The notes beneath the pieces are model-generated. The model saw only the letters and a program-made list of their open reading frames with translations, had not been told where the DNA came from and ran no database searches. Made by a program: the position numbers and the translations under genes. This document shows, in pieces, positions 55,036 through 64,000 of a stretch of DNA of 64,000 nt (positions within the stretch are counted from its first letter, which is position 1; each line of letters begins with the position of its first letter). Source of the DNA: Chamaecyparis obtusa (lineage: Eukaryota; Streptophyta; Pinopsida; Cupressales; Cupressaceae); assembly GCA_027943335.1 (NCBI GenBank), contig BSBK01000522.1, forward strand, positions 1,424,001 through 1,488,000, written 5' to 3'.

Positions 55036-56285
55036 TGATGGAAATTGTCATTGATGGAAGTTTGGGGAGATACAGCCTATATCATTATAACCTATATCAT
55101 TATACAACATATATGCAGCATACACAGTGATATATAATGATCAGTGATTCAGTGATAAAGACATATGTATATACCAGGGGTTTTGAAGACAAGCGTATAG
55201 TATACATACGTAATCAACAGTATATTCTGTAGAGATATATAGAGAGAGAGAGAGTTCAGTCAACAAAGTTTAAGAAGATAAAGAATATATGATAGACTGC
55301 ATACAGAATGCATACCAGAACAGCATATACAGATGTATACAGAAGATGAAGCTTATAGTAAACCGAGATATCATAAACAGAGATTTATATATAGCATACA
55401 TCTCATGTTAAATGCAGCGATAAAAAGATATGTATTTATACGTATGTACAACAGTTATACATACAGCATATGCAGAAACGTATTCAGAATAGTATTCTAA
55501 GTGCAAACATCGTCAAAACAGAATGTATTCATTGAATGATTGAAGAGAACAGAGTTTATATGCAGAGACGTAGCAAGTGCTGAACAGAACAGCAAGCAAG
55601 TATAGACATATTTGAAACTAGTTATGAACATTCATCAAAACGTAATAGTTGACAATTTTTTAGATGCCGCATACAAACACAGACAATGTAATGTGAGCCA
55701 CATCTATTTCCCAGGCAAGAACAGAGTACTTGTGGCAGATATCATTTAGCAAATTATTATCGAAACTTTTTGATATGGGTTAAAACCTAAGTCACAAGGT
55801 TCGAGTTCGACAGCTATGAAGTTCGGATGAAGTTCGACAAGGTCCAAAAAATTCGAAAAAAAATTCGAAATTCAGTTCGCCTTATATAATTTTCAAAAAA
55901 ATATAAGTATATGATCTTAGCTATAGGAAGGTTTGTGAAGATGATTTTCATATTATTTTCATATGTTTATGAGTTTCAAGCAAAGAACTTTTCAATCCAA
56001 ACCTACAAAACAAAACATCTCTCCAAGTTCCAACTGTATATCCAATAAATTATCAAAAAAGTTTGACATTACAAAATAGATTTGAAATCATTTCAAAAAG
56101 ATATCACATTTATAAGATATAAACCTTAAGAAACATCTGAAATCACGATTACAATGATGTTTTTTTGTCAAAAAGATACGATCAGCGTTTTAGACTTTAG
56201 AACTTCAAAACATCTCCAAATCACCAAGAGTACGAAGATGGTGTTTTGTCAAAAAGTTACAATCAAAAGTCAAGACTATAAAACT

Positions 56286-58286
56286 TCAAAAAAGCTCCAA
56301 GTCATCAAGACCACTTGGCTGATCTGCTGTAGAATCATCATCAGTATCAGTATCACTACTCAGTTCATCATCCAAGAAGTCGGGCTCCTCTACATCTCCA
56401 GCTGCTATGTCTTCTGAAATTCTTTGTTGTGGAGAAGATGTGGAGTCATTTGTTGATTTGTTCATGAGCAATTTTAAATTGCTGCGAACATAGACAAGAT
56501 CTCCCAACTTTCCGGTCAGCAACTTGTTCCTCTTTTTGGAATGGATGTGGTCAAAGCAACTCCAGTTCCTCTCACAAGCTGATGAACTTGCTCCTTGACT
56601 CAATAATCGAATGGCAAAGCGTTGTAGTTCAGGAGTTTGTGCTCCATAGCTCATCCACCATCTATAGCCGGTTACCTCAGCTCTTGTCAAATCATACTGT
56701 GCTGCATCTATTCCAAACATCCCTTCTGCTTTCTTGTATTTCCAACATTGGTCTCTGATTAAAGCTGCAGTGTCTCGATCTGGCTCATACTTGCTAATGG
56801 CATCATAAAGCCCTGCCATAATTTCACAATCAGCCTATCTATCAATTCGGAATAACTTAGGCTCCAAATAGCAAGCTGCTGCATGTAATGGTGTGTGCAT
56901 CATTTTCCATCTGGAATCAACTGCCTCCCATATCTCCTTATAATTTGCATTTTTCAGTGCTCTTTGAATAGACTCTTTACAGCGGTCCATGCTTTCATAA
57001 AGCATGCCAAGGCAAGGAGTGTCGCCATCCACCATACGAAGAACATCAACTATTGGTCCACATACGTTCAAAACCTTTCCTCCACTTTCCCAAAAATTGG
57101 TGCTCAAGATGATTTGCTCTATGTTTTTCCCCTTAGCACTTTTAGAAAGTATTGAGTTTTCCCACTCATTAGAACAAATCACAGATCTCAAAGCTGCTTT
57201 CTCTTCAATCACTCTTTTCAAAGTGATATAAAATGAGGCAAACCGTGTCTCACATGGCCTCAACAACTCCCTGGATGCATGCTTCCTGTAAAGGCTCAAG
57301 GTGAGACGATGATTTCTAATGAAATTTGCAACTGCTCTCGCTCTGTGAATTGCCTCACGTATCCAGGGGAACTTTGCCAAGTCATGAAGCAATAAATCTA
57401 AACAGTGTGCTGCACATGGGCTCCAATAAATCTGTGGGTACTTCTCTACAATCAGCCTCCCAGCTCCCACACAATTTGCTGCACTGTCAGTAACCACCTG
57501 AACTACATTTTCCACCCCTACCTCAAGAATGGCTTCCTCTAATATCTGAAAAATGTACTCTGAAGTTTTTTTTTGGTTCATCGTGTCAATCACTTTCAAG
57601 AACACAACACCTTCAGGGGAAGCCACTAAAACATTAATCAATGGCCTCTGACATATATCTGACCATCCATCACTCAAAATAGTGCAACCTGTTACCTTCC
57701 AAGTGGCTTTGATCTCAGCTAATTTTCCTGTCACTCTATCTTTGGACCTCTCTAAAAGAGTTGTCCTGAATGCCTCTGAAGATGGAGGTGTGTACCCTTT
57801 GCCAAACTCTGCAACTTTCATAATTGCATTATGGAACTGAGGACTTCTTGCTGTATTGAATGGAACAGCATTTGTATAGAAATAATCAGCCAATGCATCA
57901 TCCACTTGTTGTCTCTCTAGCGGCTTCCAAAAGCTGTTTAGTGTTCCACTTTGTTTTGTTTCACCTGTAGGCTTGGATAAACTAGATGAAGATGTCATAG
58001 ATGTGAACCTGGACACACTATCTTCAATTCTTTGTTTTTTTTGTGTCTTTTTCTGCTTTCCTGCATCCAAAAGGCCTAGTTCTCTCTCTATATCACCTCT
58101 CATTTCTTCAGTCACTCCTGGACATGCTTTAACACCTCCTCCTGCACCCCCAACAATACCAAGCAAGTGGTCTCTTGCCCTTGTTAAACTTCCTGTAAAA
58201 TCTTTCTTACATTTGGTACAATAGAGACTAGCACCTTGTTTTGTCACATATTTCCACACTTCATAATTTGATCTTTTCGGAGCCAT
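56286..58286 (-). pseudogene. hAT transposase with one amber codon
   Basis: From ATG at 58286 one intron-free frame of 667 codons runs to 56286 with a single TAG (56835-56837, codon 484). The N-terminus is a BED zinc finger (LYCTKC, then RDHLLG and a downstream Cys, residues 23-55). A Ser/Lys-rich linker follows. The DUF659 catalytic half has ILSDGWSD (about 208) and VVTDSAANC (about 268) with the two Asp residues expected of the RNase H-like fold, and CAAHCLDLLLHDLAKF downstream. After the stop come WWMSYG, LQRFAIRLLSQ and SSSACERNWS (third acidic residue), then HSKKRNKLLTGKLGDLVYVR, the dimerisation domain. The stop would remove the C-terminal third, including the dimerisation domain. The rest looks undamaged. 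The enzyme would act in the nucleus on the 17-bp ends described for this element. Confidence 0.9.
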
Positions 58287-58289
58287 TCA

Positions 58290-59100
58290 ATTACAACCTG
58301 CATGATGCAAATGAAAATTAATATTTTTATTTTAAATCATTCAATGTCTACTTTAAAAACATTAAAACAAAATATAAGAAATAATTATTTTAAATAACAA
58401 ATTCTATTTTAATAAACACATGCAAAAATGACATTTTTTTAGACTCTTAAAAAAATAAAAAAATATTCCTATTTGATAGAACATTAAACTTTAAAAAGAA
58501 AATAAAACCATTAAATTATATGTTTTAAAATTTAACAAAATAAAACCAATAAACTATATGTTTTAAAACATAAAATAAAAGTATAATAATTTTTTATTTT
58601 TTCTTTACTAATAAACAGAATTAAAATTAAAAAAAATAGTTTTTCTATTATTTTACTAAGGAAATATACAAATTAAAAATAATAAACAAAATAATATATA
58701 ATAAATTAATTAATAATACTAAATAAACATATAAAATATTATTATTTTGTAGTTTACAAATTAAAAAATACATAATAAAAAATAATTACAAATATAATAT
58801 TTACAATTTACATAAATAAATATAATATTTTAATATAAATAATTACAACTTTTGCAGTTCGTATATAATGTTTTAATATAAAACAAAAGTAAAATGTTAT
58901 GTAATGTTTTAAATTTGTTTATAAACTATATTGAAAATTTGAAACTACAAACGAAATTTAGATGAAATGTTTTAAACTATATATTGAAATTTAAATGTAA
59001 TGTTTTAAATTTAAATTTTTTAATAAACTATATTGAAACTAAAAAAGAAACAATATAAACTTTTAAACTTAAAAATGAAACTGTAAAATTTTTTAACCTA
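58290..59100. other. AT-rich leader region of the hAT transposon
   Basis: About 800 bp, nearly all A and T, between the transposase start and the GC-rich subterminal repeats. No protein or RNA gene is visible. The promoter of the transposase presumably lies here or in the GC-rich part. Confidence 0.6.
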
Positions 59101-59132
59101 CCTCTTTGCCGCCTGGAGTCGACTGTGTTTGC

Positions 59133-59225
59133 TGGAGGCGGAGGCGGAGGCGGAGCCCAGCGGAGGTGAGCCAAGCGGAGGCGTTGCAGACTGTGTTTGC
59201 TGGAGGCGAGCCGAGCTGGAGGCAG
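59133..59225 (-). promoter_or_regulatory. GC-rich subterminal repeats of the hAT transposon
   Basis: GGAGGCGGAGGCGGAGGCGG, then related blocks (AGCGGAGGTGAGCC, AAGCGGAGGCG, GGAGGCGAGCCGAGC), form a short array in an otherwise AT-rich element. Such arrays are typical of hAT transposase binding zones and carry many methylatable CG/CHG sites. The role is inferred from position. Confidence 0.45.
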
Positions 59226-59987
59226 AGCCGAACTGAAGCCATAGAAGTCTTCTAAACGCCCTAGCTACAGTTGCAATCTTGCAGACTCGAAAACCCTAGT
59301 TGCAGTTGTAGATTCGAAAACCCTAGCCGCTCAACGCGTTTTCCAGTTGATGCATTCTAAACGCAACCACGCAGTTATTTATGCTTTTTTTCTGCCGAAA
59401 ACCCTAAAAAAATGCGGACTAAAATATTAATATTTTTACCGTACGAATTTCGGCCGAATTTAATCGAATTTTTTTTTATTTTTTTGAGTTCGCCGAATTT
59501 CGAACTTGGAGCCGAAAATTCGGCGAACCTTGTGACTTAGGTTAAAACAATCTATATACAGCGTTTTGAATATACATGCATTCAAGACACAGAGGATGTA
59601 TCGAAGGCAACAGGTTTGAATACAAATAGAACCTAATTGAAGGATGGATATAATATGTCGGCAATGGTACATATTCGAAGGTTGAACAACAGCGGTTTAT
59701 TTTTTGCAGAGTTATGATATATTATTATCAAAGATTGACAACGGTAGAGACATTTTTTTAATCGAAGGTTAATAAAGTTTATTGCTAAAACAATGGTCAA
59801 AGACAGCATATTCTAATGTGAAAATAATAATCGATATCAAAGCTTTAAAGCAAAGACAAAAGTATCGAAGGTTTAGTTAAAGCTGTTTAATAAAAAGTAT
59901 ATTATTAAAAAGAGATATTAACTTTAGAAAAGACACCTTTTCATGTTGAAAAGTCATTACTTCAAAAGACATAATGTTTCATTTTAA

Positions 59988-60018
<31 letters not shown>

Positions 60019-60637
60019 TCAGTTTATTATTTTGAAATGAGGAGCAGTTAGCATGTGGAGATAAAAAGAAGAGCAGCAGTAATATAAAGAAAAGAAAAAG
60101 GAGTTAAAAATTATATGTTCAGATTTTTGAATATACCATTGTGAGGATATATTTAATTAAAAATTAGAAGAAAATATTGGCTGACTTAGAGAGCAAATTG
60201 CATCCATCATCAGTTGAAGAAAGCAACAGGCTAAAGGTGGAAGAAAGTTATTAAAATCAGTGAGTTGGTGCTCAGAATCCGGACAAGGGGAGTTGGTGCT
60301 CAGAATCCGGACAGGGGGAGTTGGTGCTTCCAGTAGGTCGGTGCCTGCGAAGTGTGGGAGTTGGTGCTTCCAGTGAGTCGGTGCTCATAAACATAGGGGT
60401 TGGAGCCTCTAGTAGGTTGGAGCCTACAAAACATTGTAAAAGAATAATATAATATATAAAAGAAAATTATTTTGTGGTTTTCTCCCATATTGGGTTTCCA
60501 CGTAAATATTGTGTCCATGTGCATAATTGTTTATTTGAGAATTTAAAGTTATCTTTGAATAAAGTTTTTAAAAGTTAAAATTGTTATTATACTGATTCAC
60601 CCCCCCCTCTCAGTATAATCGTGTGCTCTTCACATTG

Positions 60638-62460
60638 AAAATGGCAAAATGCCAGAATAAAAACTCTAGATCAAAATTCTCTCTATTCAGTTGCTAATTT
60701 CACCATCTTTTACAAATACAACAACTAGCTATATATAGGACTTCCTAAACATCTTTGAATCCTGGAAGAATCAGAATGCAACAAGCTTCAGATGGCTTAG
60801 GGAAAAGTTAGGGTTTCCAACAACTACAACAACCAAATACAATAGGCAATTTATTGCAGAAAAGACATGCCAGAAAATCTAGAGCAATATGACCCAATCT
60901 GATCTCCAATTAAGGCCAAAACCCTACCAACAAGCCACAAGGATAGGAAAAATCTCTTTGGCGGCTAACAGGATCATTACTTGGTAGATCAACCACCCCT
61001 GTAATTAATAACCAGTCCTTTAATGCAGTTATTCTCCCTTTTTTTAAAAACAACCAGATATGATTAGATCAGTAGGAGTATTCAATTCTCAGCTGCTTCG
61101 GCCTTGGAACAAAAAAAACCAGATTTGGCATGTCATTTCTAGCTTACCGATCCAATCCCGTCAGAAAAACCCTTAAACAATTTCAAAATATGGCCACAAC
61201 GGTTAATCAGCAAAATTTGAAACACAACCGTTGATCTTTGGCCCTCTTGGCACATCGTGCGGCCCACAAAAGTCAAATAAAACCTTTGGTTGACTTAAAA
61301 CTCTATTTGCCACTTCATTTCCCTCGACGACCAATCAAAAGAGAACACATCAGCAACACCTGGCACTGAGGACCCACCTTTTTATTTGTCTTTCTTTAGG
61401 CAAGATCGGACGGTAGTCGTAATCTCGCGACCGTTATCCTTTGAGCAATTTCTCACTTAGGCAATACGCCCACCGTCGATCTTCCTTCAAAACTGTCGGT
61501 CTTTTAACTCCACCATCTAGAGATCACGCGACCAAAGGCAAGTTGCACAATCTCCGAAGGTTTTCTTTAACCATGGTTTCATCACGAGAATGAGCGACAA
61601 AGGCATATCTCTCAATCTCTGGATACTTGTCTTAACCCAGGCTTTATCTTGAGACTCATCGATAGTCGTTGATCAAAACTTGCACCAACGGTGATCGCCT
61701 AATCACTAAATACCTCATTTAACCTTGTCGTTGAATCTCTCAACGTTTAGCCCTTAACCGCTAGCACTTGGAGATTAAGAGACAACCATACTCGCTGAGT
61801 CGCCAAATGTAAAATCACTAACTGCCAAAATTGAGAGATTAGGAGATAACTGTCTCTCTCAAAACTCATTTCCATCGTTCGCTTGATCTTCGAATACTCT
61901 GACTTAACTGCTTCCTTGTCGGACCAGGAGAGAATCGCCACGCTAGATCACCATCAGGTTTTACATTGCTCGTTGACAAGGCTCGAAAAACATAACATTG
62001 TTGTTGGATTTCTCACTTTTCTGGCACATCTGTCGAACTTAGCACCATTTAACGACTGGGCCCGAAAAACATTTGGACTTAGAGAAATAAAAGGCATCTT
62101 CAGGCTTTATACTTAGGAAATAATAAAGGGTCCGCTAGGCAAACGAATCTTATAGAAGATTTGGCCCCGCATGACGATGGAAAGACACATGACAAAACCC
62201 CGACAAAGTGGAAAGAAAAAGGTAACGAAGAAATAGACTTGAGGTAGGGTTTTAGGACTTAGACAAAAATTTTGAAACCCTTGCATGGATAAACCCTATT
62301 TCTTCATACCTTGACACAGGATATGGCAAATTTTCAAAGATTTTGTAGGAATGAAGACCATTTTCATTGGATTTTTTGCAATGACTGGAAACTGGGCTAA
62401 CAAACCCTTTGAAAGCACTTAATTTTTGGATAACACTATCAAATCTATGAAACACAAGAA
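60638..62460. other. Right flank of Copia-2, no gene recognised
   Basis: More balanced base composition than the rest of the window, with many CGA/TCG words between 61200 and 61800. Open frames at 61747-61941 and 61883-62116 overlap on opposite strands and resemble no known protein. No terminal repeats were found. It may be the site element into which Copia-2 inserted, since the same flank continues at 47161-48016. Confidence 0.4.
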
Positions 62461-63340
62461 TGTATCCTTTGCCCCAAAATGTAGTGTACCCATTTCCTAG
62501 CCGTTTTGGGAATGGCTAGGGGACGTTTTTGGGACAACCAACAACCCCCTATGGCTAGGAATGCCCCTTGGTGTTAAAAAACAAAAATAAAGTTTTGTTT
62601 TAAATTTTGTTTGCTTCTATAGCTCCATGTGAGAATCAAACATCTATTCTAATTTCAAATGTATGAGAATTGAATTTATTCAATGAAATACAGATTAAAT
62701 GTTATAGTTTGTTAATTTTTTGAGTCATGCCAAGTCTGAGTCTCAACACTGTGCTTGAAAAATTTCATTCTTGAGTTTTAAACTTAAAAAAATGCAGCAT
62801 CTTATTTATTTGTATAATTGTGCTTTATTTTCTCTAAACATGTCTACTATTTGACACTAACCATAGTGGCTACCATTGGAAGATCCATTTTTGCCAAAGG
62901 GTAATAGTGTTTTATATAGTTTTGTGCAGTGAAATTGGGAGACATGTCTCCTCCTCGTAAGACACATTTCGGAGATAGAGATGTGTCTCCAATTCTTTTT
63001 ATGCATCTAAAGTTTTTGTTTTGGGTCAGAGACTTCACCTTGCCATCTCTTGCCATCTCCTCATCTCCTTTGAAGTTTCTAAATGTTTCCCGCGTGTCAC
63101 CCGTATAAAAAATGCACACAAAAGTCATAAAAATATCAAAAATGTTGTTTTCCTCGTCCATTTGCCATTGAAAGCACTAAAGGTGCCCTAGAAGAGTGAA
63201 ACTTGCATGTAAAATTGCAACCAGGTTTGCATTTACATTTGTTTCCAATTTTGTTAGGTTTAAACACCTTGTAATCATGGCATTCAATGAGACAAACTTT
63301 TTTTGAGGCATCTGGGTGTTAAAGTTTTAAATGGTAAAAT
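62461..63340. other. Non-coding stretch with short repeated GGCTAGG motif
   Basis: GGCTAGG(G/A) and its variants recur around 62500-62570 (CCTAGCCGTTTTGGGAATGG, ATGGCTAGGAATGCC). AT-rich beyond. No gene seen. Confidence 0.4.
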
Positions 63341-63354
63341 GTTGCACATACAGT

Positions 63355-63572
63355 GTGAATGTTTCCACATTTTGCATACATGTCTGCCAATGCAATTGCA
63401 AACAACTGCATTGACTAGAATATGTGCAAAATGTGGAAGCATTCACACAACATGTGCAAAATGTGTTCACATGCCTTGTGAATGCTTCAACGTTTTGCAT
63501 ACATGTCGACCAACACAATTGCATACAATTGTGCTAGCAGACATGTATGTAAAATGTGGAAGCATTCACAAG
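63355..63572. pseudogene. PPR-motif sequence in two inverted-repeat units
   Basis: Four short segments encode the most conserved PPR core (DMYAKCGSI). They alternate in strand: minus LADMYAKCGNIHT (about 63395-63355), plus ALTRICAKCGSIHT (about 63405-63447), minus LVDMYAK then a changed Cys and a stop (about 63515-63475), plus LADMYVKCGSIHK (about 63531-63573). Each minus/plus pair forms a hairpin, 63355-63446 and 63475-63572. Full PPR repeats are 35 residues and lie head to tail on one strand, so this is not a working PPR gene but rearranged PPR-derived DNA. A 121-residue open frame (63303-63668) across it is read partly through the inverted copies and is not a plausible protein. Confidence 0.65.
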
Positions 63573-63599
63573 GTATATGCATTGTGCTCATTTTTTGGT

Positions 63600-64000
63600 C
63601 TTATCGAATGCCATGAATGTAGGTTTTTTCAAAATTCACTAGATCCATTTTATGCAAGCTGCAAGTGAAAACTAAAACAAGTTCAAGTACACTTGGTGAT
63701 ATTTTTTATTTTTTCATGTAGAATCTCAAGTCGGGGAAGACAAGCCTTGTATTGATTATGGAAGTAGTTTGATCGTATTTTGGAGCAAAAAGGTACTGGT
63801 GGAACAGCCACAACCAAATGTAAGTTTGTCCATCGATATGGAAAGGTACTTACACGACGGTGATAGATCAATTCCTTCACATCCATGGAAAAGGTGTTGA
63901 TTCTTGTCCAAATGATGTAGAACGTCAAGAAAGGACTGATGGGAAAGTTTATAATATGAGCTCCTCTCATGTTGCAAAACTAGGCTCAACTGCTGCAACT
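63600..64000. other. Window end, no gene recognised
   Basis: Open frames on the minus strand (63683-63998) overlap each other and resemble nothing known. The sequence continues beyond the window. Confidence 0.4.

Larger units (their letters stand above)
55787..59540 (-). mobile_element. hAT transposon, 3754 bp, near intact
   Basis: Both ends read inward start with the same 17 bases, CTAAGTCACAAGGTTCG. The target duplication GTTAAAAC is perfect (55779-55786 and 59541-59548), and the empty site survives in the 5' LTR at 48760. Subterminal zones carry repeated TTCG/CGAA motifs (55801-55890; 59450-59525) and, on the right, GGCGGAG-type repeats (59133-59225), the usual place for transposase binding sites. 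A BED-type hAT transposase is read on the minus strand. It inserted after Copia-2 did, so it is recent. Confidence 0.95.
48017..60632 (+). mobile_element. Copia-2: young, structurally complete Ty1/Copia element
   Basis: Perfect CATTG duplications (48012-48016 and 60633-60637) flank an element with two LTRs, a tRNA-Met primer site, one gag-pol frame and purine tracts. By eye the LTRs differ at about 20 substitutions in 1.8 kb, roughly 1%, plus TA-repeat length, so insertion was recent. LTR length, the long gag with a coiled coil and several zinc knuckles, and 1651 codons in one frame fit the SIRE/Maximus lineage; no envelope-like frame follows pol. A 3.75-kb hAT transposon has since entered the 3' LTR. 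Four stop codons in gag-pol make this copy unlikely to be autonomous. Confidence 0.95.
55036..60632 (+). repeat. 3' LTR of Copia-2, interrupted by a hAT transposon
   Basis: It matches the 5' LTR on both sides of the insert at 55787-59540. Without the insert and its 8-bp duplication it is about 1835 bp. The difference from 1825 lies mainly in a longer TA microsatellite at about 59996-60018. Other changes are single bases. Confidence 0.95.

Noticed and set aside
54863..55036. Envelope-like third frame after Copia-2 pol
   Set aside because: Only about 170 bases separate the pol stop from the 3' LTR, so there is no room for one.
59133..59340. CpG-island-like promoter of a host gene
   Set aside because: It lies within the hAT transposon between its terminus and the transposase, so it belongs to the element.
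63303..63668. Intact small PPR gene
   Set aside because: PPR cores occur on both strands in inverted pairs and one is broken by a stop; no head-to-tail 35-residue repeats exist.

Overview
The window looks like intergenic or intronic nuclear DNA from a land plant with a large, repeat-rich genome. The evidence is plant-type Ty1/Copia elements primed by initiator-Met tRNA, hAT transposons, one plant Gypsy fragment, PPR-derived sequence and long AT-rich tracts. A gymnosperm or another giant-genome seed plant fits, but nothing fixes the species. No intact host gene was found. The only host-coding hints are three short exon-like segments on the + strand (26252-26340, 39575-39636, 39766-39854), two of them with matching splice phase, and a scrambled PPR remnant near 63.4 kb.

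Layout, left to right. 1-1968 is non-coding AT-rich DNA. 1969-23651 is one old Copia element (here Copia-1) with two LTRs and a near-matching 5-bp target duplication. Its body has been broken by: an unidentified insertion or deletion (6.1-6.8 kb); a 386-bp solo LTR (7627-8012); a Gypsy RT/RNase H fragment in the same orientation (about 8163-8905); a large nested block from 9112 holding a dead hAT transposon (9779-13017) and a solo LTR (13123-14476); a truncated minus-strand Copia (about 15.5-18.96 kb); and a 2.17-kb solo LTR inside its 3' LTR (19692-21862). 24105-25261 is a non-autonomous hAT element with a perfect 8-bp target duplication, followed by a probable SINE.

From 27.2 to 34.1 kb lie two adjacent hAT fossils in the same orientation. 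The first is invaded by two small hAT elements (1002 bp and 449 bp, each with an 8-bp duplication), the second by an unidentified 1.2-kb insert. 34538-39271 is a solo LTR split by two further LTRs. 40365-41814 and 42291-44169 are two more solo LTRs of a family whose ends read TGTAATGT(C/T)CCC on the minus strand. 45.9-47.2 kb carries a decayed coding stretch that I could not identify.

48017-60632 is the best preserved unit: a young Copia element (Copia-2, SIRE/Maximus-like) with two LTRs about 99% alike by eye, a perfect CATTG duplication, a tRNA primer site, duplicated polypurine tracts and a 1651-residue gag-pol frame with no frameshift but four stop codons. A 3754-bp hAT transposon with perfect 17-bp terminal repeats and an 8-bp duplication sits in its 3' LTR. 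The 5' LTR preserves the matching empty site. That transposase frame is broken by one amber codon only, and its terminal repeats match those of the 1002-bp element at 27.7 kb, so it looks like a recent relative of the autonomous source for that family. The last 3.4 kb has no gene, apart from two palindromes built from PPR-motif sequence.
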